From: an uncultured Clostridium sp.
GTDB taxonomy: Bacteria > Bacillota_I > Bacilli_A > RF39 > UBA660
Assembly (NCBI GenBank): GCA_946414595.1
Contig: CAMKPE010000001.1
Coordinates: forward strand, 1-64,000
Length of the DNA stretch: 64,000 bases
Direction: 5' to 3'
The position numbers and the translations under genes are program-made. Shown piece after piece: positions 24,183 to 32,752 of the stretch (the stretch's first letter is position 1; each line of letters begins with the position of its first letter). A model generated the notes under the pieces. It saw only the letters and a list, made by a program, of their open reading frames with translations, made no database searches and was not told the DNA's origin.

Positions 24183-24905
24183 ATGGATGATATTGAAAAA
24201 TTAAGACAAATGATTAAAGAATCAAATAACATAGTTGTATTCACTGGAGCTGGTGTTTCAACAGACAGTGGTATTAAGGACTTTAGGGGCCAAAATGGGC
24301 TTTCTCGCGAAACAAATATACCACTGGAGGTATTATTAAGCAGTGATTACTTTTATTCGAATACAGAGGATTTTTATAAGTTTTATAAAGAATATTTTTC
24401 ACCAGAAAGAATTAAACCTAATATAACTCATAAATATCTAAAAAAATTAGAAGATGAGCATAAACTAAAAGCAATAGTAACCCAAAATATTGATGGACTT
24501 CATTCTAAAGCAGGAAGTAAAACAGTATATGAAGTACATGGTACTACATATACAAATCACTGTATTAAATGTAATAAGAAATATGACTATGATTATGTAT
24601 TTAAAAAAGAAGGTGTTCCAAGGTGTTCTTGTGGAGGATTAATAAAACCAGATGTAGTATTATATGGAGAACAACTTCCTAAATTTGCTTTTGAAAATTC
24701 TATAAAAGCAATAAGCGATGCTGATATGCTTATGGTCTTAGGATCATCTTTAGTAGTATATCCAGCAGCAGGACTAATTAATTACTTTAATGGCAAAAAT
24801 TTTGTTATAATAAATAATGATGAAACTAGTTATGATAGAGATGCTACTTTAGTAATTAGAAGAAATCTATCAGAAGTATTTAATGAATTAGATAAAGGAG
24901 AATAA
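24183..24905 (+). CDS. cobB: NAD-dependent protein deacylase (sirtuin, Sir2/CobB family)
   Basis: Sirtuins remove acyl groups from lysines with NAD+ as cosubstrate. All signatures are present: GAGVS (22-26), DFRG (33-36), TQNIDGLH (100-107), the catalytic His in EVHG (119), four zinc cysteines (C127, C130, C148, C150) and GSSLVVYPAAG. The length of 240 residues is typical for bacterial CobB. ATG 24183 starts at MDDIEKLRQ; the upstream GTG at 24174 adds only three residues. A TATAAT box is just upstream. The following membrane protein gene starts two bases after the stop, so the sirtuin heads an operon with the ABC transporter. Confidence 0.93.
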   Translation: MDDIEKLRQMIKESNNIVVFTGAGVSTDSGIKDFRGQNGLSRETNIPLEVLLSSDYFYSNTEDFYKFYKEYFSPERIKPNITHKYLKKLEDEHKLKAIVTQNIDGLHSKAGSKTVYEVHGTTYTNHCIKCNKKYDYDYVFKKEGVPRCSCGGLIKPDVVLYGEQLPKFAFENSIKAISDADMLMVLGSSLVVYPAAGLINYFNGKNFVIINNDETSYDRDATLVIRRNLSEVFNELDKGE

Positions 24906-24907
24906 AT

Positions 24908-25873
24908 ATGGATAATAATATGCAAAACAATCAATATAATAATTTCAAAGAAAATGTGCAGAAGATAGGAAAGAAAAGCAAACTTCCAATTGCTTTAATA
25001 ACTATCTTTGCATTCCTAGTTATAATTGTAACTGTAATTCTTATATGGACTTCACGTGCAATAGATGAAAACAAAGATGAAGAGTTAGTTAAGAATATTA
25101 AATTAATAATGGATAATGCTAATGCAATGGTTACAGAAAACAAAGAAGCTTATAGTGATGAAAATACTACTTATTACATCTCTAATAAATGTATAAAAGG
25201 ATCAGAAAAGATTGTATCTCCTTATGGAGAATTTGATCCTGCTTATGTAGTAATTACTAAAGAAGGAGAAAATTATTCTTACTACTTTAATGGAAGAGAT
25301 ATTAAAGGAAAAGGATTCTTAACTATGAGTTTGCAAGACATCAATGTAGAAAACCTTGAAAAAGATCTTGATAAAGAAGATATAGTTACTAATAAAGGTC
25401 TTGGAGCAAGAACAAGAATTGTAGTAGTAGACTCTTCTTGTAAAGAAAAAGAATCATCATATTATAAAGTTAAAATTGAAAAAATTGAAAAGTATGAATT
25501 TGATGATAAGAAAGCAGTTAAGATTTATGCGTTTAGAGAAATCGAAGAAGAATATACTGTAACAAAAGTTGGTATTTATTATGCATCAAATTCTGGACTT
25601 GGATTCTATACAAATGATTCAACTGATTTAACTAAGGATCCAAATTATGATGTTGAAAAAATATTAAAGAATAATACAACAGGAAATGTTAGTGAAATAG
25701 TTGCCAAAAATCCTACTAACGCAGGAGATTATGCATTAATATACACAATAGTAAAAGAAGGAGATATGGTTTATGCTCTTCCTTACGTAGTAGCACAAGA
25801 TAAAGCAGGTAAGGAATATGTATTCTATGGACCAGCAATATCTACTTCATATGAACAAGCAAAAGAAGTTTAG
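24908..25873 (+). CDS. Single-pass membrane protein preceding ABC transporter
   Basis: A polar N-terminus (QNNQYNNFKENVQKIGKKSK) is followed by one membrane helix (about 27-48, LPIALITIFAFLVIIVTVILIW) and a 270-residue exposed domain with no recognised family. AAAGGAG precedes the ATG. It starts two bases after the sirtuin and ends nine bases before the ABC transporter gene. The context suggests an extracytoplasmic partner of that transporter. Confidence 0.75.
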   Translation: MDNNMQNNQYNNFKENVQKIGKKSKLPIALITIFAFLVIIVTVILIWTSRAIDENKDEELVKNIKLIMDNANAMVTENKEAYSDENTTYYISNKCIKGSEKIVSPYGEFDPAYVVITKEGENYSYYFNGRDIKGKGFLTMSLQDINVENLEKDLDKEDIVTNKGLGARTRIVVVDSSCKEKESSYYKVKIEKIEKYEFDDKKAVKIYAFREIEEEYTVTKVGIYYASNSGLGFYTNDSTDLTKDPNYDVEKILKNNTTGNVSEIVAKNPTNAGDYALIYTIVKEGDMVYALPYVVAQDKAGKEYVFYGPAISTSYEQAKEV

Positions 25874-25882
25874 GAGGATATT

Positions 25883-28303
25883 ATGCTAGAACTAAAAGAC
25901 ATTAGAAAATCATACAAAGTTGGAGGAAAAGAACAGGTAGTTCTTAAAGGAATAACAACTAAATTTAGAAAAAATGAATTCACATCTATTCTAGGTGCCA
26001 GTGGTAGTGGTAAAACAACATTATTAAATATCATTGGAGGATTAGACAAATACGATTATGGAGATCTTATAATCGATGGAAATTCAACAAGTGATTATAG
26101 AGATTCTGATTGGGATAGTTATAGAAACTATCGTGTTGGATTTATCTTCCAAAGCTATAATTTAATAATGCATCAATCAGTTTTATCAAACGTAGAAATG
26201 GCTCTTACTTTATCAGGTGTATCAAAATCTGAAAGAAAGAAAAGAGCAACTGAAGCATTAATAAAAGTTGGATTAAAAGATCATATTAACAAAAAACCAA
26301 ATCAATTATCTGGTGGACAAATGCAAAGAGTTGCAATAGCAAGAGCACTTGTTAATAATCCAGAAATAATCTTAGCAGATGAACCAACTGGAGCACTTGA
26401 TTCAGAAACTAGTGTTCAAATAATGGAATTAATTAAAGATATTGCAAAAGATAAATTAGTAATAATGGTTACACATAACCCAGAAATTGCTAAACAATAT
26501 TCAACAAGAATTGTTGAATTAAAAGATGGAGTAATTGTAAAAGATTCTAATCCAGTAAAAAATGATAAAGAAGAAAATGAAGATAAGAAAATAAAAAGAA
26601 CATCAATGTCTTTATTAACATCTCTTGCTTTATCATTTAATAACTTACTAACAAAAAAAGGAAGAACAATATTAACAGGTATTGCTGGATCAATTGGTAT
26701 TATAGGTATTGCACTTATAATTTCACTTACTAATGGAGTTAATAATTATGTATCTCAAATGGAAAGAGATTCATTATCAGATTTCCCTATAAGTGTTGAG
26801 AAAGAATCTGTAGATTTATCTAAATTATTTAGTGTTCCATCTGATTCAGAAGTAGAGTGTACTAAAGGAAAAGTATGTTCTGAAGATGATATTATGGCTC
26901 AATTAAATTATTTATTTAATGGTTTAATTAAAAAGAATAGATTAAAAGAATTTAAAGCATATATTGAAACTCATGATGAAATAAATGACTATGTTACTGA
27001 AATTAATTATGGATATAATTTAGATTTACAAATTTATTCTAGTAATTATGTTAAAGTAAATCCAAATAACTTTAATATATTTACTGGATCAGATGTAGAT
27101 ACTGATAGTGTATCTGACTATATTACATTAGATGGTGCAATGGGAAATGTTTTCTATGAATTACTAGATAATGAAGAAGTATTAAAGAGTAGATATGAAG
27201 TTTTAGCAGGAGATTTCCCTCATGAATATAATGAAGTAGTTATTATCGTATCAAAAGATGATATTATTCCTGATTCAGTATTATATTCACTAGATATTAA
27301 AGATAGAAGTGAAGTAGCAAAGAAATTTGCTAGTGGTAAATTAAAAGAAAGTCCTTCTACAAGTTATGACTATGATGAATTAATGAATAGAAGTTATAAG
27401 CTAGTATTAAATACTGATTATTATAAAAAAGAAAATGGAGTTTATATCGATTATTCAAATGATTATAACTATATGAAAAATGTAGTTAATAACGGATTAG
27501 ATATCAAAGTAGTAGGTATTTTAAGAAGCAAAGATACTGCTAAATCTGGTGTAGTCGGATATAAACAATCATTAACAAAATATGTTATTAATGAAATAAG
27601 TAAAACAAATATTTATAAAGAACAAACAAGTAATAAAGATATAAATGTATTAACTGGAACTAAGTTTGAAGGATCAGATACTAGTTATGATCAAGTTGCA
27701 AAAACTTTAGGTATTGCAGATTTAGATGATCCAAAATCAATTAATATTTATCCAAAAGATTTTGATTCAAAATCTAAAGTAATGGATTATATTGAAAAGT
27801 ATAATGATGAACAAAGAAAAGCAGGACACAAAGAAAATATAGTTCAATATACAGATGTTATTAAAACAGTTGTTAATGGAATTACTTCTGTAGTTAATAT
27901 CATTTCAATGGTATTAATTGGATTTGTTGCAATAAGTTTAATTGTATCAAGTATAATGATTTCAATTATTACTTATATTTCAGTTCTTGAAAGAACAAAA
28001 GAAATTGGTATCTTAAGAGCAATTGGTGCAAGTAAGAAAGATGTATCACGCGTATTTGTAGCTGAAACAATAATAGAAGGTTTCTTAGCAGGAGCTTTAG
28101 GTATCTTAGTAGCATTACTATTATGTATACCAATAAATGCTATAGTAAACAATTTATTAGATTACAGTGGTATAGCATCCCTTCCAATGGGAAGCGCTGT
28201 ATTCTTAATTACACTTAGTGTTTTACTAAACGTTTTAGCAGGATTAATACCAGCTAAGATGGCAGCTAAAAAAGACCCAGTAGAGGCATTAAGAAGTGAA
28301 TAA
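25883..28303 (+). CDS. ABC transporter, ATPase fused to FtsX/MacB-type permease
   Basis: Residues 1-230 form the ATPase: Walker A GASGSGKT (38-45), Q-loop FQSYNL, signature LSGGQMQRVAIARAL, Walker B IILADEPTGALD and the switch His in MVTHNPE. From about residue 245 the protein is a FtsX/MacB-like permease with one helix near 260-285, a large extracytoplasmic domain (about 285-640) and three C-terminal helices, ending with DPVEALRSE. Such fusions act in lipoprotein or peptide export, or in antimicrobial-peptide resistance. The substrate is unknown. AGGAGG precedes the ATG. Gene order with the membrane partner is conserved in style with MacA/MacB units. Confidence 0.92.
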   Translation: MLELKDIRKSYKVGGKEQVVLKGITTKFRKNEFTSILGASGSGKTTLLNIIGGLDKYDYGDLIIDGNSTSDYRDSDWDSYRNYRVGFIFQSYNLIMHQSVLSNVEMALTLSGVSKSERKKRATEALIKVGLKDHINKKPNQLSGGQMQRVAIARALVNNPEIILADEPTGALDSETSVQIMELIKDIAKDKLVIMVTHNPEIAKQYSTRIVELKDGVIVKDSNPVKNDKEENEDKKIKRTSMSLLTSLALSFNNLLTKKGRTILTGIAGSIGIIGIALIISLTNGVNNYVSQMERDSLSDFPISVEKESVDLSKLFSVPSDSEVECTKGKVCSEDDIMAQLNYLFNGLIKKNRLKEFKAYIETHDEINDYVTEINYGYNLDLQIYSSNYVKVNPNNFNIFTGSDVDTDSVSDYITLDGAMGNVFYELLDNEEVLKSRYEVLAGDFPHEYNEVVIIVSKDDIIPDSVLYSLDIKDRSEVAKKFASGKLKESPSTSYDYDELMNRSYKLVLNTDYYKKENGVYIDYSNDYNYMKNVVNNGLDIKVVGILRSKDTAKSGVVGYKQSLTKYVINEISKTNIYKEQTSNKDINVLTGTKFEGSDTSYDQVAKTLGIADLDDPKSINIYPKDFDSKSKVMDYIEKYNDEQRKAGHKENIVQYTDVIKTVVNGITSVVNIISMVLIGFVAISLIVSSIMISIITYISVLERTKEIGILRAIGASKKDVSRVFVAETIIEGFLAGALGILVALLLCIPINAIVNNLLDYSGIASLPMGSAVFLITLSVLLNVLAGLIPAKMAAKKDPVEALRSE

Positions 28304-28308
28304 AAAAA

Positions 28309-28334
28309 CATAAGGTATTACCTTATGCTTTTTT
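28309..28334 (+). terminator. Rho-independent terminator after ABC gene
   Basis: CATAAGGT (28309-28316), loop ATT, ACCTTATG (28320-28327), then C and six T residues. Confidence 0.9.
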
Positions 28335-28363
28335 AATGATATAATGAAACAAAGGAGGCTTTT

Positions 28364-28834
28364 ATGAAAGTATTAATTAGTTATTTTTCAGCAAGTGGAA
28401 TAACAAAAGCAGCTGCAGAAAGAATAGGAGAAAAAGTATCTGCAGATTTATTTGAAATCGAACCAACAGAGAAGTACACAAAAGAAGATTTAAATTGGAT
28501 GGATAAAAACTCTAGATCATCAATCGAAATGAATGATAAAAACTCAAGACCATCAATAAAAAGAAAAGTAGATAATATTGAACAATATGATAAGGTAGCT
28601 ATAGGATTTCCAATATGGTGGTATATAGCACCAACTATCATAAATACATTTATTGAAGAAAATAATTTAGAAGGAAAGGATATTTTAATCTTCGCAACAT
28701 CAGGTGGAAGCAGTCCTTCACAAAGTTATGAAAACTTGAAGGAACAATATCCAAATCTTAACTTTGTAGCATGCAAAAAGATTGCAGATTTACAAGATGA
28801 AGATGCATTTGTAAAGATGATAGAAAATATTTAG
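28364..28834 (+). CDS. Flavodoxin-family protein
   Basis: A 156-residue flavodoxin fold. The FMN phosphate loop is SYFSASGITK (5-14). IGFPIWWYIAPT contributes to the isoalloxazine pocket, and FATSGGSSPSQ follows in the usual place. These proteins carry electrons or act as NAD(P)H-linked reductases. AAAGGAGG precedes the ATG, and TGATATAAT (28337-28345) is an extended -10. A short internal near-duplication, MDKNSRSSIE / NDKNSRPSIK, lies at residues 46-67. The TAG stop is inside the CIRCE operator of the next gene. Confidence 0.9.
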   Translation: MKVLISYFSASGITKAAAERIGEKVSADLFEIEPTEKYTKEDLNWMDKNSRSSIEMNDKNSRPSIKRKVDNIEQYDKVAIGFPIWWYIAPTIINTFIEENNLEGKDILIFATSGGSSPSQSYENLKEQYPNLNFVACKKIADLQDEDAFVKMIENI

Positions 28835-28872
28835 CACTCTTACTTGACAAGTGCTAAAAAAAGTGCTATAAC
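28831..28872 (+). promoter_or_regulatory. CIRCE operator and sigma-A promoter of hsp20
   Basis: TTAGCACTC (28831-28839), nine bases, AAGTGCTAA (28849-28857) is the CIRCE inverted repeat (consensus TTAGCACTC-N9-GAGTGCTAA) with one mismatch. HrcA binds CIRCE in Gram-positive bacteria. TTGACA (28844-28849) lies between the arms and TATAAC (28867-28872) follows at exactly 17 bp, so repressor binding would cover the -35. The left arm overlaps the flavodoxin stop codon. Confidence 0.92.
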
Positions 28873-28939
28873 ATAGGTGTAATAAAGAAAGATTATTACG
28901 AGGTATGAAGTTGTATATTATGAAAGGAAGATGATTTAT

Positions 28940-29359
28940 ATGATGTTAGTACCAAGAAAAAATGATTTTGATTTATTTGACAATTTCTTTGATGATGGAT
29001 TTTTCCCTCCTAAAAAAGAAAGAAATCTTATGAAAACAGACATAAGAGAATTAAAAGATAAGTATGTAGTAGATGTTGATCTACCTGGATATGAAAAAGA
29101 AAATATTAAATTATCTGTTGAAAACGGATATCTAACAATATCTGCTAAAGTAGATAAAAAAGAAGATAACGAAGAGCATGGAAAATTTGTTCATCGTGAA
29201 AGATTCATGAGTGAATGTTCTCGTAGTTTCTATCTAGGAGAAGATATTAAAGAAGAAGATATCAAAGCAGAGTTTAAAAATGGTATCTTAATGATAGATA
29301 TTCCTAAGAAGGAAGAAGCAAAGAAATTGAACGAACCAAGACACATAGAAATTAAATAG
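28940..29359 (+). CDS. Hsp20/alpha-crystallin-family small heat shock protein
   Basis: The alpha-crystallin domain runs from about residue 32 to 130: MKTDIRELKDKYVVDVDLPGYEKENIKLSVENGYLTISA, then RSFYLGEDIKEEDIKAEFKNGILMIDIPK. The C-terminal IEI motif (RHIEIK) needed for oligomer contacts is present. It acts as an ATP-independent holdase. I start at ATG 28940 (MMLVPRKNDF), with GGAAGATGATT upstream. An ATG at 28931 sits only two bases after AGGAAG, and ATG 28943 is also possible. CIRCE upstream points to HrcA control and heat induction. Confidence 0.93.
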   Translation: MMLVPRKNDFDLFDNFFDDGFFPPKKERNLMKTDIRELKDKYVVDVDLPGYEKENIKLSVENGYLTISAKVDKKEDNEEHGKFVHRERFMSECSRSFYLGEDIKEEDIKAEFKNGILMIDIPKKEEAKKLNEPRHIEIK

Positions 29360-29365
29360 TACTAA

Positions 29366-29390
29366 AAAAAGACCATTGTTGGTCTTTTTC
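29366..29390 (+). terminator. Rho-independent terminator after hsp20
   Basis: AAAAAGACCA ending at 29375, loop TTGT, TGGTCTTTTT starting at 29380. Confidence 0.85.
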
Positions 29391-29425
29391 TATTATTGTG
29401 ATAAAATTATATTAGAGGTGAAAAT

Positions 29426-29938
29426 ATGAAAGATAAATTAATTAAAATTTTAGTATTGTTTGTAATGATGATTTTAGGAGTAAGTTTATTACTATGGAGT
29501 GATAAGGTAACAACTACTGTATCAATAGTATTTGGTATAACTCTTGCTCTTTATGGTTTGTTAAATGCTTATCAAGCATATAAAGGACCAGAAAAAGATT
29601 CAACAAAATTAGTAGCGGAAATAATAGTAGTTATAGTAGGAATGATACTTGTTATTAAGCCTAATTTCATTAGTGAAATTATTTCATTCGTAATAGGAAT
29701 TTATATTTTATTCTCAAGTTTAATTAGTTTAAGAACAGTACTTGATAATAAAGCTAGTAAGAAGTATAAAACAGGATTAATATTAAGCGTTTCAGGAGTA
29801 GCAATAGGAGTATTATGTATACTAGGAAAACTATTGGTCCCAAATATTATTTTAAGTGTTTTAGGAGCATTAATAGTTATCTATAGTATAATAGGAATTA
29901 TAAATGTAGTAATACTTCCAAATAGCAGTAAAAAATAG
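29426..29938 (+). CDS. HdeD/DUF308-like membrane protein
   Basis: Six closely spaced hydrophobic helices fill the 170 residues (LVLFVMMILGVSLLLW, VSIVFGITLALYGLL, AEIIVVIVGMILVI, ISFVIGIYILFSSLI, LILSVSGVAIGVLCILG, IILSVLGALIVIYSII). Short basic loops such as KASKKYKTG separate them. This arrangement and length match the HdeD/DUF308 family, linked to acid resistance in enterobacteria but without a firm role in Gram-positives. GAGGTGAAA precedes the ATG, and a terminator follows directly. Confidence 0.75.
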   Translation: MKDKLIKILVLFVMMILGVSLLLWSDKVTTTVSIVFGITLALYGLLNAYQAYKGPEKDSTKLVAEIIVVIVGMILVIKPNFISEIISFVIGIYILFSSLISLRTVLDNKASKKYKTGLILSVSGVAIGVLCILGKLLVPNIILSVLGALIVIYSIIGIINVVILPNSSKK

Positions 29939-29964
29939 AGATGGTTAAAACCATCTTTTTTTAT
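29939..29964 (+). terminator. Rho-independent terminator
   Basis: GATGGT (29940-29945), short loop, ACCATC (29950-29955), then a T run. Confidence 0.8.
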
Positions 29965-30019
29965 TGATAAAATAAGACTTATATGTTATAATAACAACAA
30001 TTTAATGGGGGTTGAGATT

Positions 30020-31018
30020 ATGAATGCTATGAATGCTTTATTAGAATTTCCAATTGTGGCAGGTAGTGTAGTATTACTAGATCAATTATTAGTAAAAGGT
30101 TTTTCTTTAAAAAGAGAAACTACTTTTAGATTAGGAAAAGTAGCGAGACCAATAAGAGAGAAAGATACTCCACTTAGTTATAAAGCAATTGAAGGTTATG
30201 AGTTTAGTGATTTATTAAAAGAATGTATTGATCATTTAGAAGATGTTTTAGACGGTAAAAATAAAACTTATTTTCATAAAAATATAAGTAATTTAAAGAT
30301 TAAGAAATTACCAGATAAAATTAAGGATGAAGCAGCATGTTACTCCCCATATAGAAATAGAATGGAACTTGGTAATTTTAAATGCAAAGGCGATATGTCT
30401 TGTGAATTGTTACATACTGCAAGTACTACTAAAAACTTTGGTCTTGTATTTACAGGATTCTGCCAACATAAGCATTTTAATGAATTTGGTAATGGTTTAA
30501 ATGAAGGATATACCCAAGTATTAAATAATAGATATTTTACAAATGAAAATGATAATTCACATTATATTGAACAAGTATTTGCAAAATGTATTGAAGCAAT
30601 GGTTGGACAAGATGAAATGGAAAGATACTATTTCATGGGAGAATTAAGTTTCTTATTAGAAGACTTAGAAGATTACATGAAAAGAGAAGATGCTGAAGCA
30701 TTAATCGTAAGTTTAGATATCATTGAGAAATATCTAAGAAAGAAAAATAAAACAAAAAGACAAGAAAGACTTGTTAAGAAAGCTTTAGTAACTGCTACTA
30801 AGACTACTAAAAAAGGTCTAGAAATCAAAGTGCAAAAGTCAGGATATGATCCAAGTGAAATAAACGCATACTATAATAGAGTTAATAAGATAACAGAAAT
30901 TATAGAACGTTATGGTGTAAGCGAAGACGATTTAACTAAAGACGATCTAGTTAAACTTCCTGAAACAAATTTCATGCAAATAGCAAATGAAATGAAGAAA
31001 AGAAAAGTAAGAGTATAA
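30020..31018 (+). CDS. Pseudo-metallopeptidase-like protein (CExxH in place of HExxH)
   Basis: The block CELLHTAST (128-136) followed by GLNEGYTQVLNNRYF (from about 159, with Glu162) has the layout of gluzincin metallopeptidases: HExxH, then a downstream NEGYT Glu ligand about 30 residues later. Here the first His of HExxH is Cys128, while Glu129 and His132 are kept. The enzyme may be inactive or use Cys as an unusual ligand. The C-terminal 120 residues are helical and basic. ATG 30020 follows GGGGGTTGAG; the frame extends five codons upstream over the ribosome site. It is monocistronic between two terminators. No signal peptide is evident. Confidence 0.65.
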   Translation: MNAMNALLEFPIVAGSVVLLDQLLVKGFSLKRETTFRLGKVARPIREKDTPLSYKAIEGYEFSDLLKECIDHLEDVLDGKNKTYFHKNISNLKIKKLPDKIKDEAACYSPYRNRMELGNFKCKGDMSCELLHTASTTKNFGLVFTGFCQHKHFNEFGNGLNEGYTQVLNNRYFTNENDNSHYIEQVFAKCIEAMVGQDEMERYYFMGELSFLLEDLEDYMKREDAEALIVSLDIIEKYLRKKNKTKRQERLVKKALVTATKTTKKGLEIKVQKSGYDPSEINAYYNRVNKITEIIERYGVSEDDLTKDDLVKLPETNFMQIANEMKKRKVRV

Positions 31019-31040
31019 AAACTGCATAATGCAGTTTTTA
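31017..31040 (+). terminator. Rho-independent terminator
   Basis: AAAAACTGCA (31017-31026), loop TAA, TGCAGTTTTT (31030-31039). It overlaps the stop codon of the preceding gene. Confidence 0.85.
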
Positions 31041-31067
31041 TTATGCTATAATAAAATTGGTGATAAT

Positions 31068-31652
31068 ATGAAATGCCCAAAGTGTAATACAGAGTACAAA
31101 ACAAATTTAAAATTTTGCCCTAAGTGTGGAGAAGTATTTGAATCAAATGATATTCAATTGTTTTCAGACATTTATAACTTAGACTTTTTAGAAATATATT
31201 ATCCCAATAAAGAAGAAAGAATTAAATCAACAAAATTTTCAAATAAGTATTTAGTATTTGGATTTGTTTATTCAATATATAAAAGAGCATATAAGGATGC
31301 TGCATTATCAATTATATCTTTAATTATTGGATTATTAATTTTATATAACCTAGAATTCTTAATTAAAGTATCCTTAGGTTTTAGTTTTTATTTCTTTTTC
31401 TTTATAATGATATTTCCAATTATATTTTATGTTTTTTATTTGTTTAATTTCGATCGTATTCTACTAGATAGAAGAAAACAAAAAATAAATAAAACAATTG
31501 TAACTAATAGAGACAAATCAAAAGAAGAATTAGAAAAAATATTTATTAAAGATAGTAAGAATAATAAAGTAGGTGCAATAATAACTGCAGTTATTACAAT
31601 TATTGCTTTAACTATATTTTTCATTTTATATTTTCGTAAAATCTTAAATTAA
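31068..31652 (+). CDS. Zinc-ribbon membrane protein, 194 aa
   Basis: An N-terminal zinc ribbon has Cys3, Cys6, Cys17 and Cys20 (CPKCNTEY...CPKCGE). Three hydrophobic helices follow (about 82-100, 103-127, 172-190), with a basic loop between the second and third. The function is unknown; such ribbon-plus-membrane proteins are common in Gram-positive bacteria. ATG 31068 follows GGTGATAAT, and the frame upstream to 31029 crosses the TATAAT box (31047-31052). The next ribbon protein begins 13 bases after the stop, so they form one unit. Confidence 0.75.
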   Translation: MKCPKCNTEYKTNLKFCPKCGEVFESNDIQLFSDIYNLDFLEIYYPNKEERIKSTKFSNKYLVFGFVYSIYKRAYKDAALSIISLIIGLLILYNLEFLIKVSLGFSFYFFFFIMIFPIIFYVFYLFNFDRILLDRRKQKINKTIVTNRDKSKEELEKIFIKDSKNNKVGAIITAVITIIALTIFFILYFRKILN

Positions 31653-31665
31653 AGGAAGTGAATTT

Positions 31666-32577
31666 ATGTCATTATTAATTTGTAGTGAATGTGGAAAAGA
31701 ATTTAGTACTAATGCTAGTGAATGTCCAAATTGTAGTTGTCCAACAGATATTGTTAAAAAAACATATTATGAAGAAGCTTGCAGTAAACTAAAAAAAGTT
31801 GATGATGATACACCACTTGCAGTACTTGATGAAATTGAATATTCTTTAAAACCTCTTGGTGACTATGAAAATACAGAAGAACTATTAAAGATAATAGATG
31901 ATAAAAAGAAAAATAATTTATATGTTCAATCAAAAGAAAGATTTGCAGAATGTATAAGTTCTGATTATTTTGAACAATTATGTATTTTAAAAGATAATTT
32001 TAAATTCTTAAATAATTATAAAGATTCAAAAAAATATTATGATAAAACTTGTGATCTTTTAGAAAAATATTCAGAAGAAATACAAGAAACAAGAACTAAA
32101 GATAATAATAGAATTAAATATGGGATAATATTATTAGTTGTTACTATAGTCGCTGTTATTATTTCAGTTACAATGACTATAGTAAATATTTCATTTACTG
32201 ATAATAGTTTATATGAAAAAGTAGATGGATTATATTCTATTGATGGAACTAATTTATCAAGCGGCGTTACTTTTGATAAAGAATCAAAGACTGCTACTAT
32301 AACGCATAGGTTTATACCTTATAGCAAGTCAGAGAACAATAACTATTGTATTCAATCTGGTTACAGTCATTGTGATTCTAAATCAATCGTATATGAATTT
32401 GAAGTTAATAAAGATTCATATGGTAATATAATTATTACATTTGGAGATAAATACGATAAATATAATTGTTATTTCAAATCAGAACGTAAGAAAGCATATA
32501 TAACATGTGATAAAAATGTACTTGATAATTTCAACAACGCTGGAAGTGTTAGATCATTTATGAGATTAGATAATTAA
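31666..32577 (+). CDS. Zinc-ribbon, single-pass membrane protein, 303 aa
   Basis: The zinc ribbon uses Cys6, Cys9, Cys20 and Cys23 (CSECGKEF...CPNC). A helical cytoplasmic domain (about 30-145) precedes one membrane helix (about 148-172, KYGIILLVVTIVAVIISVTMTI). The outer domain of about 130 residues contains four or five Cys and beta-rich sequence (TATITHRF, SIVYEFEVN, NIIITFGDKYDKYNCYF). It resembles a membrane sensor or a lipoprotein-like receptor without a known ligand. AAAGGAAGTG precedes the ATG. It is cotranscribed with the upstream ribbon protein and ends at a strong terminator. Confidence 0.72.
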   Translation: MSLLICSECGKEFSTNASECPNCSCPTDIVKKTYYEEACSKLKKVDDDTPLAVLDEIEYSLKPLGDYENTEELLKIIDDKKKNNLYVQSKERFAECISSDYFEQLCILKDNFKFLNNYKDSKKYYDKTCDLLEKYSEEIQETRTKDNNRIKYGIILLVVTIVAVIISVTMTIVNISFTDNSLYEKVDGLYSIDGTNLSSGVTFDKESKTATITHRFIPYSKSENNNYCIQSGYSHCDSKSIVYEFEVNKDSYGNIIITFGDKYDKYNCYFKSERKKAYITCDKNVLDNFNNAGSVRSFMRLDN

Positions 32578-32608
32578 AAAAGAACTAATAAATAGTTCTT
32601 TTTTTTTC
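32576..32608 (+). terminator. Rho-independent terminator
   Basis: AAAAAAGAACTA (32576-32587), loop ATAAA, TAGTTCTTTTTT (32593-32604). Confidence 0.88.
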
Positions 32609-32698
32609 ACATTTGTTTCTAATTCATATGCTAACTATTCAACCTCACCTAAAATGTAAATTTTAGGAAGTAAACAATTGTAGTTACTTAACGAATAA

Positions 32699-32728
32699 AT
32701 GACAATTATATTTTTAATATGTTATACT
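32699..32728 (+). promoter_or_regulatory. Sigma-A-type promoter
   Basis: ATGACA (32699-32704) and TATACT (32723-32728) are spaced by 18 bp, ahead of the exported protein gene at 32753 with its AGGAGG site. Confidence 0.6.
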
Positions 32729-32752
32729 ATTTTTGTATTGTAGGAGGATCGT

